The notes below the pieces were generated by a model. It was not told the origin of the DNA and did no database searches. It worked only from the letters and a program-made list of their open reading frames with translations. Below are positions 1 through 6,986 of a stretch of 18,039 nt of DNA, piece by piece. Each line of letters opens with the position of its first letter. Within the stretch, counting starts at the first letter, position 1. Source of the stretch: Flavobacteriales bacterium (GTDB lineage Bacteria > Bacteroidota > Bacteroidia > Flavobacteriales > PHOS-HE28); the NCBI GenBank assembly GCA_008016945.1, contig SSGN01000183.1:1-18039 (forward strand), read 5' to 3'. Both the position numbers and the translations under genes were made by a program.

Positions 1-512
1 AGCATGTCGCGCACCTTGGGGCCGATCACGCACACCTTCCGTTCGTCCGCGATATCCCTGGCATTCAGAAAACGACCGTTGCTGAGGCGTGCAGCTTGGA
101 AGTGGAGGATCTCGGGCATGTCCCCGTTCACGTTGAACCCACCGCTCTTGTTCCCATAGCTCACGTTGTTGGCGCCGCGCCACCCGCCCAGCTGCAGTCG
201 GGGGGCCACCTTGTCCACGCCTTCGATACGCTGGATGACCGCGATGTCGCTGTTGTCGAAGTTGAATTGCCGCCCACGCTTGAAGCCTCCGTACGGCAAC
301 GAGGTGCTCTGGGTCCAGATGTGGCAGCTGTTGATGGCCCAGCCTTCGAACCCGCCCAGCACACCGTTGCTCAACCCCCGCCCCATGCCCAGCATGATCA
401 CCAGCATGAAGATGCCCCAGCCTACACCGAACATGGTGAGAAAGCTGCGAAGCTTGTTCCGGCTCAACGTTTGCCAGATCTCGTGCCACCGATCACGGTC
501 GAACAGGGTCAT
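1..512 (-). CDS. MacB-like ABC transporter permease, C-terminally cut by window edge
   Basis: This is an inner-membrane permease of the FtsX/MacB type, partial: about 170 N-terminal residues are present and the frame is open to base 1. The ATG at 512-510 overlaps the TGA of the upstream permease (511-509) in an ATGA arrangement, which suggests translational coupling. The N-terminus starts MTLFDRDRWHEIWQTL and carries NKLRSFLTMFGVGWGIFML, closely matching the start of the permease encoded just upstream, so the two are paralogues. One membrane segment lies at about residues 24-44, followed by the start of the large periplasmic MacB_PCD domain. The conserved C-terminal membrane segments lie outside the window. 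Substrate is unknown. With the ATPase and sister permease it probably forms a heterodimeric exporter or a lipoprotein/macrolide-type mechanotransmission complex. Confidence 0.88.
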   Translation of the reverse strand, partial: MTLFDRDRWHEIWQTLSRNKLRSFLTMFGVGWGIFMLVIMLGMGRGLSNGVLGGFEGWAINSCHIWTQSTSLPYGGFKRGRQFNFDNSDIAVIQRIEGVDKVAPRLQLGGWRGANNVSYGNKSGGFNVNGDMPEILHFQAARLSNGRFLNARDIADERKVCVIGPKVRDM

Positions 513-1753
513 TCGGAGCGCAGTGCTTCAATGGGTCGTATGGAGGCGGCTTGGCGCGCAGGAATGAGACCGGCAAGGCCGCCCGCGATCACCAGGACGA
601 TGGTGGCATAGATGGCCACTCGTAGATCGATCGTGGGGTTCCTGAACATCTCCGAACCCGGCACCACTTCGGCGATCCCTTCCATGAGCCCTACTCCACA
701 GACCAGACCCAGGTAGCCCGCCACACCCGTTACGAAGAGCGACTCCATCATGATCTGCCCGGTGACACTGCCGGGCGTGGCTCCCAGTGCCTTGCGGATG
801 CCGATCTCCTTGGTGCGCTCCTTCACCACGATCAGCATGATGTTGCTCACCCCTACGATGCCGGCGATGATGGTGCCCACACCGATGGCCCACAGGAATG
901 CGTTGATCCCACCGAAGATCCCCGTGAACATCGCGGCATTCTCCACGTTGTTGTTCACCCAAACGGCCCGTTCGTCGGTGGGGTCGAACCGGTGCCTGGC
1001 CGCCAACGCGGCGATCGCCCGCTGCTGGGCTTGTTCCGCGCCGCTCAGGCTCCCATCCGTGAAGCTGAAGGTGATCTTGTCCACCATGTTCTTGGCGTTG
1101 AAGACGCGTTGCGCCACGCTCAAGGGAATGAAGACCTGGCTGCTCTGGTTCTGTCCGCGACCGCCACTTTCCCAACGGTACAAGCCCACTACCTCGAACG
1201 GTATGCCGTTCACATTGAGCCACTGGTGGATCGGGTCTTCTCCTTTGAACAGGGCGTCGCGCGCATCTTCGGCGATCACGATCACCTTACGCGTCTGCTT
1301 CTGGTCCAGTTCGTTGATGAAACGGCCTTCGATGATCACCTGGCGGTCCAGCTCCTGGTTGTCCGGAACGATCCCGTTGATGCTGAAGTTGCCATACGCC
1401 TTTCCGCGGTTCAACTGGCTTTCGCCCCGCCAAACCCGATACTCGCCGACCACGTGTTGCAGCCCCGGCACCGCATACCGCAGGTTCTCCACGTCGCGCA
1501 TGTCCAACTGGATGTTGCGGTCCGCTGGCAGCCCTTGCCATGGTTTGCTGGTCTGCCCACCCCAGAAGGTGATCGTGTTCTGTGCGGTGCCCCCGAAACC
1601 GCTGGAGAAGCCGTTGCGAAGCCCATTGCCCGCTCCCAAAAGGATCATCAGCATGAAGATCCCCCAGAACACACTGAAGCCGGTGAGCACCGTCCGCAGT
1701 TTGTTCTTGCCGATGGTGTCGAAGATCTCCGCCCACTTCTCCCTATCGAACAT
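509..1753 (-). CDS. MacB-like ABC transporter permease (FtsX family)
   Basis: A 414-residue inner-membrane permease with the standard MacB architecture: membrane segment at about 22-42, a periplasmic MacB_PCD domain at about 45-270, then three membrane segments at about 284-306, 336-358 and 378-397. The cytoplasmic coupling motif ERTKEIGIRKALGATPGSV (312-330) and the C-terminal IPARQAASIRPIEALRSE (397-414) are family hallmarks. The length is usual for a permease without a fused ATPase. The gene follows the ATPase gene by 110 bases and overlaps the next permease by 4 bases, so the three probably form one operon. Proteins of this type work with an ATPase to drive periplasmic partners such as HlyD-type adaptors or lipoproteins. 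No adaptor gene is visible here, so the cargo cannot be named. Confidence 0.95.
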   Translation of the reverse strand: MFDREKWAEIFDTIGKNKLRTVLTGFSVFWGIFMLMILLGAGNGLRNGFSSGFGGTAQNTITFWGGQTSKPWQGLPADRNIQLDMRDVENLRYAVPGLQHVVGEYRVWRGESQLNRGKAYGNFSINGIVPDNQELDRQVIIEGRFINELDQKQTRKVIVIAEDARDALFKGEDPIHQWLNVNGIPFEVVGLYRWESGGRGQNQSSQVFIPLSVAQRVFNAKNMVDKITFSFTDGSLSGAEQAQQRAIAALAARHRFDPTDERAVWVNNNVENAAMFTGIFGGINAFLWAIGVGTIIAGIVGVSNIMLIVVKERTKEIGIRKALGATPGSVTGQIMMESLFVTGVAGYLGLVCGVGLMEGIAEVVPGSEMFRNPTIDLRVAIYATIVLVIAGGLAGLIPARQAASIRPIEALRSE

Positions 1754-1863
1754 GTGTGGGGCGTTTTCCGATCCGGCCGGAAGGAACAGGCCGCTGGCTC
1801 CGGGGTCGGTGGTTCATCACGGTGCGGTGATACCATGGCCCATGTTCTCGTATGGTCCCGACC

Positions 1864-2565
1864 TCATGCATGGTCAACGCGGGATACAAGTTCGGTCCCA
1901 TGGCTTTCGATCAACCCGTCGCGCAGGCGGATGGTGCGTTGGGTCATGGCCGCGATGTCGTGCTCGTGCGTTACGATCACCACCGTATGGCCCAGCTCGC
2001 GGTTGACCCGCAGCAGCAGCTCCATCACTTCCTGGCTGGTCTTGGTGTCCAGTGCCCCGGTGGGTTCGTCGGCCAGAATGATCTTCGGTGAGCTGATCAG
2101 GGCTCTGGCGATGGCCACCCGTTGTTTCTGCCCACCGCTCATCTCGTTGGGCATGTGGTGCGCCCATTCCTTCAGCCCCACCTGTTCCAACATCTCCAGG
2201 GCCATCTCGTTCCGCTTGCGCCGGGGCACTCCCTGGTAGTACAAGGGCAACGCCACATTCTCCATGGCGTTCTTGAAGCCGATCAGATTGAAGCTCTGGA
2301 ACACGAACCCGATGTATTGACTGCGCAGCCGTGCGCTCTCGGTCTCGCTCTGCCCCTTGATCAAGGTGCCGTCCAGGTGGTATTCGCCGCTGTCATAACC
2401 ATCGAGGATGCCGATGATGTTGAGCAGGGTGGATTTTCCACTGCCCGACGATCCCATGATGCTCACCAGTTCGCCCTTCGCGATGTGCAGGTCGATGCCC
2501 TTGAGCACCTGCAGGATGTTGCTGCCCGTGCGGTAGGCTTTACGGATCCCCTGTAGTCTGAGCAT
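1864..2565 (-). CDS. ABC transporter ATP-binding protein, MacB/LolD type
   Basis: A 233-residue nucleotide-binding subunit that powers the downstream permeases at the inner face of the cytoplasmic membrane. All catalytic motifs are intact: Walker A GSSGSGKST (38-46), Q-loop Q90, signature MSGGQ (142-146, M in place of the usual L), Walker B IILADEP (162-168), D-loop ALD (171-173) and H-switch H200. The sequence after the Q-loop and the region around the signature match the LolD/MacB/FtsE group. The ATG start follows a 105-base intergenic region rich in short palindromes, with a -7-like TAAATTCG. It is first in an apparent operon with the two permease genes. Whether the complex exports a drug or peptide or moves lipoproteins cannot be read from the sequence. 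Confidence 0.96.
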   Translation of the reverse strand: MLRLQGIRKAYRTGSNILQVLKGIDLHIAKGELVSIMGSSGSGKSTLLNIIGILDGYDSGEYHLDGTLIKGQSETESARLRSQYIGFVFQSFNLIGFKNAMENVALPLYYQGVPRRKRNEMALEMLEQVGLKEWAHHMPNEMSGGQKQRVAIARALISSPKIILADEPTGALDTKTSQEVMELLLRVNRELGHTVVIVTHEHDIAAMTQRTIRLRDGLIESHGTELVSRVDHA

Positions 2566-2591
2566 GGCGCGACGGTACCTCGGTCTGGTGG

Positions 2592-2599
2592 CGAATTTA
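2592..2599 (-). promoter_or_regulatory. Candidate -7 element of the ABC operon
   Basis: On the minus strand this reads TAAATTCG, one mismatch from the Bacteroidota -7 consensus TAnnTTTG, and it ends 26 bases before the ATPase start codon. No good TTTG box is seen at the expected upstream distance. It is supported mainly by similar elements before other genes in this window. Confidence 0.35.
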
Positions 2600-2604
2600 C
2601 CCCG

Positions 2605-2651
2605 CGGCCGGTGTGCGCTCCTCTTCGTTACACGAACGGCCGGTCAACCGG
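2605..2651. repeat. Palindrome cluster upstream of the ABC operon
   Basis: Three kinds of symmetric element lie close together. CGGCCGGT occurs as a direct repeat at 2605-2612 and 2637-2644, 32 bases apart (about three helical turns). TTCGT-TAC-ACGAA is a perfect inverted repeat at 2624-2636. CCGGT-CA-ACCGG is a perfect inverted repeat at 2640-2651. They sit just upstream of the candidate -7 box of the ABC operon and downstream of the stop of the DUF6134-like gene. They could be operator half-sites, or a hairpin ending the DUF6134-like transcript, although no T-run follows. Confidence 0.4.
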
Positions 2652-2670
2652 GTGAGTGGTGCCCATCCCG

Positions 2671-3282
2671 TTAGCCATCGCGTTTGAACACCAGATCGAT
2701 GAAGTTGCGGTCCACATGGATCTCGGACAGCACTCCGTTCTCGTATCGGTAGGTATTCACCTTGCCACCGGGGAGTGTGAGCTGGTAGTGGCCGGGACCA
2801 AGGTTCTTCATCGGGCAGGTGCGCATCACGCTTTCAACGAAGATGCTGCGCTGGCCCACAGGCTCATCGAAGTACATGCGCGCGGTGGTCCAGACGACCG
2901 GCTCCGCATGGGCGAAGTGGTCATCGGGATGTACGTAGCACGTGGCCTCTTCCGCTCCGGCCATGTACCGGCTGCTGTCGCGCAGGTTTTCGTTCACGTA
3001 CAACTGCGTGTAGCACGTGCTCAAGTGTCCGTGCCGGTAGGCCGCGGCCACCGTGGTGCGCACCACCTGCTTGCCAACGAGGTTCAGCTCCGCGTAGGAG
3101 GTCATCAGGAAACTCGTGCTTTCCCCTTGAACGGTGCGCCTGGCCAGGATGCTGCCCACGATCCTGTCGCCCTTCCAAATGTCGAAACGGCTTTGCTGAG
3201 CGCACGTTCGCCCGGGGGTGATCAGTGCCGCCACCACCAATGCGGACAGGATCAAGGCGCGTAAGGCGGTGTGGCGTGCCAT
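2671..3282 (-). CDS. Secreted DUF6134-like protein
   Basis: A protein of 203 residues with an N-terminal Sec signal peptide (hydrophobic core LILSALVVAALI, probable cleavage after T-C-A before QQ). I chose the ATG at 3282 because it starts directly with this signal peptide; an in-frame start at 3459 would add 59 residues of non-coding character, and ATGs at 3321 and 3315 are also possible. The mature part opens FDIWKGDRIVGSI and contains an ARMYFDEPVGQRSIFVES stretch and a LPGGKVNTYRYENG stretch near the end. This layout fits DUF6134 proteins, which are common in Bacteroidota and have no known function. Three cysteines remain in the mature chain (within STCYTQ, ATCYVH and RTCPMK). The family call is from memory of its pattern and should be checked by profile search. 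It is divergent from the T9SS cargo gene. Confidence 0.75.
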   Translation of the reverse strand: MARHTALRALILSALVVAALITPGRTCAQQSRFDIWKGDRIVGSILARRTVQGESTSFLMTSYAELNLVGKQVVRTTVAAAYRHGHLSTCYTQLYVNENLRDSSRYMAGAEEATCYVHPDDHFAHAEPVVWTTARMYFDEPVGQRSIFVESVMRTCPMKNLGPGHYQLTLPGGKVNTYRYENGVLSEIHVDRNFIDLVFKRDG

Positions 3283-3531
3283 TCGGTCCGGTGTGTCGAA
3301 GATAGGATGTAGCATGTTCATGGCCCTGGGGGTGTTGTTCCCAAGACAGATCCCTGGTGCGAAACCCCTATCGCGCGGGGCGTTGATGGGATGGACCGTT
3401 GAAGAGGGTCGGGCCACGGGCCCAAGTACGCCGGTCGGTGCTCCGGCTCTGCGGCTCAACGGACTTTTGGGATCCCGATGGTGACCGGCGTTCTTGGTGT
3501 GTTAGCCTTTTCGGCGGCATACCTTGCACGC
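3283..3531. other. Intergenic region between divergent genes
   Basis: At 249 bases this is the longest stretch without a gene. It must hold the promoters of two divergent secreted-protein genes. Apart from the TATCTTCG element on the minus strand I see no strong promoter, repeat, RNA structure or small gene. The open frames crossing it on both strands look like chance extensions. For the plus-strand gene, TTTG at 3466-3469 has no matching TAnnTTTG at the right distance. Confidence 0.6.
3297..3304 (-). promoter_or_regulatory. Candidate -7 element of the DUF6134-like gene
   Basis: On the minus strand this reads TATCTTCG, one mismatch from TAnnTTTG, ending 14 bases before the chosen ATG at 3282. 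It would sit within the coding region if the longer start forms were used, so it also favours the shorter protein. No clear TTTG box is seen upstream. Confidence 0.3.
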
Positions 3532-5940
3532 ATGTCTCGTCCTGTGTTCATCAAGGCGCTGGTGGGTGCACTGGCTTGCCTCTCCGCGTTCACCGCTCCA
3601 CTCCAAGCACAGACCAATATCTCAGCCGTGGGCCATTTGTCCTACCAGCAACTGCGCGGTAGTGCCATCGCCAACCTATGGGGTTATGTCGATGAGCTGG
3701 GGAACGAGTATGCGTTGGTCGGTGTCAATGGTACCGAGGAACAGCCCGGTGGGTTGTCGGTGGTCGACCTGAGCGACCCCGCGAACCCGCAAGAGATCTT
3801 CTTCCTGCCCGGACCTGCCTCCATCTGGCGCGAGGTGAAGGTCTGGAACGATCATGTGTATGTCACCACCGAGGCCGAGCATGGGGGCCTCACCATCGTG
3901 GATCTTTCGCCACTGCCACAGAGCACCGTGCTGCCCAGTACGGTCTGGATCGACGATGGATGGGACTCTTCACATTCCCTGTTCATCGATGAGGCCGGTA
4001 GGCTTTATATCTATGGTGCCAATGAGGGCAACGGCGGCGTGATCATGTACGACCTCGTGCCCGACCCGATGGCTCCCGTACGCGTGGGGGTGTTCGATCC
4101 CTGGTATGCGCACGATGGTTTCGCCCGTGGTGATACCATGTATGTCGCACATATCATCAACGGTTTCTTCACCATTGTGGATGTGAGCGATCCGGCGGCC
4201 CCTGTTCTTCTGGGCCAGCAGACCACCCCCAGCAATTTCACGCACAATGTCTGGCTCGATGATGCAGGTACCCACCTGTACACCACCGACGAGCGCAACA
4301 ACTCCTACGTGGCGGCATACGATGTCAGCGACCCATCGGACATCCAATTCCTGGATAAGCTCCGCAGCGATGGGGGAAGTGGGGCGGTACCGCACAATAC
4401 CTATTGGCTTCCGGGCGATTTCCTCGTGCAGAGCTATTATACCTACGGCGTCTCCATCTACGATTGCACCCGACCGGACAACTTGGTGGAGGTGGGGTCT
4501 TTCGACACTTCGCCGCTGTCCGGTGGCGGCTACTTCGGCGCCTGGGGTGTGTATCCGTTCCTGCCTTCGGGACGGCTTCTCGTGTCCGATATTGAACAGG
4601 GGCTCTTCATCCTGGAACCCACCTATGTGCGTGGATGCCACCTGCAGGGTACCATCACCAATGGGGCCACCGGTATTCCGGTGGCACAGGCCAGTGTACG
4701 GATCCTCACCACCGATGCCGAGGAGACCACAGGCATTTCCGGAGCTTACGGGGTGGGCACGTTGTTGCCCGGGACCTATACGGTATCCGTGACGGCGCCC
4801 GGATACTACCCGGCCACCGTGGAAGGCGTGGTGTTGCAGACCGGCGAACTCACCTTGTTGGATGTGGTGCTCGATCCGTTGCCCACTTATCCTGTGAGCG
4901 GTGTGGTGCGTTCGGCCACCACCGGGGCACCCGTACCCGGTGCGCAGGTGTGGTTCGTGAACGATCAGTTCACCTTCAATACGTTGACCGACGTGGATGG
5001 GAACTTCGTGTTCCCGGCGGTGTATGATGGTGTGTACACGGCCGATATCGGCGCCTGGGGCTGGCATGGGGCTTGCCCCCCGGACCTTGTGGTGAACGGT
5101 GCGGCCGTTGCGGATCTCACGGTGGAGCTGGAGCCGGGCTATGCCGATGACTTCGCGCTGGACCTTGGCTGGCAGGTGAGCGCCACCGCGCCACGTGGGG
5201 TGTGGGAGCGGGGGAGACCGGCCGGTACCATTTACCAGGGCGAGATCGCCAACCCAGGAGAGGACGTGTCCGGTGATTGCAGGGATAAGGCATATGTCAC
5301 CGGAAACAGTGGCGGTAGCCCCAATAGTGCCGATGTGGACGAGGGCGGAACGTTGCTCACCAGTCCGGCATTCGATGCCACGGGCATGGCCGATCCGCAT
5401 GTCCGGTTCTTCTACTGGTTCTACAACGCCGGCGGTGTCACCCCGCCGGACGATGCGCTCCGGATCTGGTTGACCGACGGAGCGGACACGGTCCTCGTTC
5501 AGGAGGTCCTCGCCGCCCAAAGTGCTTCGATCTGGCGCTTCAGTCAGATCCGTATCGCCGATCACGTCCAGCCCACCGCCACCATGCGCCTCCTGGTGTA
5601 CACCGAGGACCATGAGCCCATGGGCCATCTGGTGGAGGCCGGGTTGGATCAGTTCGCGGTGGTGCCCAATGCCAGCACGGGTGTGGCGGATGAGCCTCGT
5701 GCAGAACCCTTGCTGATCTGGCCGGTGCCGGCGTCGACCTCAGTTTCCGTGAGGTTGCCGGGAGGGATGGAGGCCGACGTCCTGATCACCGATGCCCTTG
5801 GACGTACCCTGTCCACCGGAACGCGCACCCAGGGTGGCGTGGCCGAACTGCATTTCGATCTGGCCAATGGCACCTACCTGGTACATGTGGTCACCGACGT
5901 GGGCACGCGGTTCTCCAGCAGGTTCCAGGTGATGCGCTGA
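3532..5940 (+). CDS. Secreted choice-of-anchor-B protein with T9SS sorting domain
   Basis: An 802-residue surface or secreted protein. The ATG at 3532 was chosen over one at 3478 because it starts a clear signal peptide (residues 1-26, core ALVGALACLSAF, cleavage near LQA). Residues about 30-363 form a choice-of-anchor-B/LVIVD-type beta-propeller-like region, with repeated blades such as VVDLSDPANP (77-86), IVDVSDPAAP (215-224) and AYDVSDPSD (262-270). Two carboxypeptidase-regulatory-like beta-sandwich domains follow (about 369-448 and 454-535), each with a G-x-V or G-T-I strand, a PVPGA-like turn and a final PGTYTVSV-like or VYTADI-like strand. About 540-712 looks like a jelly-roll domain. 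The C-terminus (about 724-802, WPVPASTSVSV to the final FQVMR) is a type A T9SS sorting domain, so the protein probably crosses the outer membrane by type IX secretion. Its ligand or activity is unknown. Confidence 0.9.
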   Translation: MSRPVFIKALVGALACLSAFTAPLQAQTNISAVGHLSYQQLRGSAIANLWGYVDELGNEYALVGVNGTEEQPGGLSVVDLSDPANPQEIFFLPGPASIWREVKVWNDHVYVTTEAEHGGLTIVDLSPLPQSTVLPSTVWIDDGWDSSHSLFIDEAGRLYIYGANEGNGGVIMYDLVPDPMAPVRVGVFDPWYAHDGFARGDTMYVAHIINGFFTIVDVSDPAAPVLLGQQTTPSNFTHNVWLDDAGTHLYTTDERNNSYVAAYDVSDPSDIQFLDKLRSDGGSGAVPHNTYWLPGDFLVQSYYTYGVSIYDCTRPDNLVEVGSFDTSPLSGGGYFGAWGVYPFLPSGRLLVSDIEQGLFILEPTYVRGCHLQGTITNGATGIPVAQASVRILTTDAEETTGISGAYGVGTLLPGTYTVSVTAPGYYPATVEGVVLQTGELTLLDVVLDPLPTYPVSGVVRSATTGAPVPGAQVWFVNDQFTFNTLTDVDGNFVFPAVYDGVYTADIGAWGWHGACPPDLVVNGAAVADLTVELEPGYADDFALDLGWQVSATAPRGVWERGRPAGTIYQGEIANPGEDVSGDCRDKAYVTGNSGGSPNSADVDEGGTLLTSPAFDATGMADPHVRFFYWFYNAGGVTPPDDALRIWLTDGADTVLVQEVLAAQSASIWRFSQIRIADHVQPTATMRLLVYTEDHEPMGHLVEAGLDQFAVVPNASTGVADEPRAEPLLIWPVPASTSVSVRLPGGMEADVLITDALGRTLSTGTRTQGGVAELHFDLANGTYLVHVVTDVGTRFSSRFQVMR

Positions 5941-5945
5941 ACTCG

Positions 5946-6926
5946 CTACCGACGCCGATCCTTGGTGCCGCTCGTATCGCAGTTCTCTTTGATCAGCTGA
6001 TCCACCTCGGGAATGCCGCCCAAGGCTTTGGCCAACGTAAGGTCGTCACATGCCCGTGCACGTTCGCCCTTGCGCAGGCGGAGCATGGCCCGGGTGCGGA
6101 GCGCAAAGGCGTTGGAAGGATACGAGCGCAGGCTGCGTTCCACATCGCTCCATGCCTCAGCCTCTTGGCCCAGCAGCATGCGAACGTAGGCTCGATTGCT
6201 TAGCGCTACAGGTTCATCCTTGTCCATGGACAGCGCCTCTTGGATCATCTTGAGCGCTTCGTCATACCGCCCGAGCATGGTGAGTTCGTAACCCCGGTTG
6301 GTCCAGTGGCCCACCTGGCCGGGATCGATCACACAAAGCTTCTCCAACTGGACCAGTGCATCGGCATGGCGCCCTTCCTGGTCATAGAGGCGGGCCAGGG
6401 CTTTCATCGCTTCCGTATCATCGGGCACGCCGGCCAGCCCACGTTCGAGGTCTTCGATGGCCGAAGTGGGGCGCTTGGATTCGCTGCGCACCATGCCGCG
6501 CACCATGTACGCCTGGGCTTTCAGCAAGGGTTGGGTGGCATATTCGATCGCCTTGCTGCTGTGATACTCCGCTCGCACAGGGTCTTGCGCCCGGAGGGCG
6601 TACAGCGCCCGTTGGTAGTGGCCGTTGGCCGATGTGCTGTCCTTGCGCAACGCGCCGTCCACGTCCAGCAGGAAACGGTCCATCCGGTCCATCATGTACC
6701 ATGCCTTGGCCCGGGCCAGCAGGGTGTTCACGCTGGGGTCGATCCGCACGGCTTCATCATAGAAGTCCAGTGCCCGCTGGGGCTTTTCCAATTTCAGGAG
6801 CGAATCACCACGCAGGATCAGGATGCGGCTCTCTTGGCCGTGTACGTGGATGGAACCAAGCAGCGTCAGCAGGGCGATCGCCAGGAATGGTCGTGTCAAT
6901 GAAGTGCGCAGTGGATCAGGTCGCAT
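5946..6926 (-). CDS. Exported tetratricopeptide repeat protein
   Basis: A 326-residue protein with a signal peptide (core FLAIALLTLLGSI, probable cleavage after HG before QE), followed by about eight TPR units from residue 33 to 303. Clear examples are LDFYDEAVRIDP (53-64) and YDEALKMIQEALSMD (221-235). I chose the ATG at 6926; a TTG five codons earlier would place the start inside the promoter-like element. There is no lipobox cysteine, so a periplasmic soluble protein is likely. The tail is basic (KDRRR). TPR arrays bind other proteins; the partner is unknown. Its stop is only 5 bases from the stop of the convergent T9SS cargo gene, and a well-formed Bacteroidota promoter lies just upstream, so it is probably transcribed alone. 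Confidence 0.88.
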   Translation of the reverse strand: MRPDPLRTSLTRPFLAIALLTLLGSIHVHGQESRILILRGDSLLKLEKPQRALDFYDEAVRIDPSVNTLLARAKAWYMMDRMDRFLLDVDGALRKDSTSANGHYQRALYALRAQDPVRAEYHSSKAIEYATQPLLKAQAYMVRGMVRSESKRPTSAIEDLERGLAGVPDDTEAMKALARLYDQEGRHADALVQLEKLCVIDPGQVGHWTNRGYELTMLGRYDEALKMIQEALSMDKDEPVALSNRAYVRMLLGQEAEAWSDVERSLRSYPSNAFALRTRAMLRLRKGERARACDDLTLAKALGGIPEVDQLIKENCDTSGTKDRRR

Positions 6927-6938
6927 GTCTACGGTGTC

Positions 6939-6970
6939 CAAAAGTAATGGCGCGGTGGAAGCCCCACAAC
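6939..6970 (-). promoter_or_regulatory. Bacteroidota-type promoter of the TPR gene
   Basis: On the minus strand GTTG (6970-6967) is followed by 20 bases and then TACTTTTG (6946-6939). The consensus is TTTG, 19-21 bases, TAnnTTTG, so this has an exact -7 box, correct spacing and one mismatch in the -33 box. The -7 box ends 12 bases before the ATG at 6926, so the transcript leader would be only about 5-8 bases. The element lies in the 60-base gap after the tsaD stop. Confidence 0.6.
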
Positions 6971-6986
6971 GATGCGGCAGAATGGC

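Noticed and set aside
1816..1831. ATCAC-N6-GTGAT inverted repeat between the ABC ATPase and permease genes
   Set aside because: The 5-base stem without a T-run is too weak for a terminator, and the genes look like one operon.
750..2239. Two overlapping plus-strand open frames of about 415 codons
   Set aside because: They are antisense to the ABC permease and ATPase, whose motifs are unambiguous.
3970..5628. 552-codon open frame on the minus strand
   Set aside because: It lies wholly inside the T9SS cargo gene, and its His/Gly/Arg-rich composition is typical of an antisense shadow in GC-rich DNA.
6927..6941. TTG start for the TPR gene, five codons upstream
   Set aside because: The TTG overlaps the -7 promoter box, and the ATG at 6926 directly begins the signal peptide.
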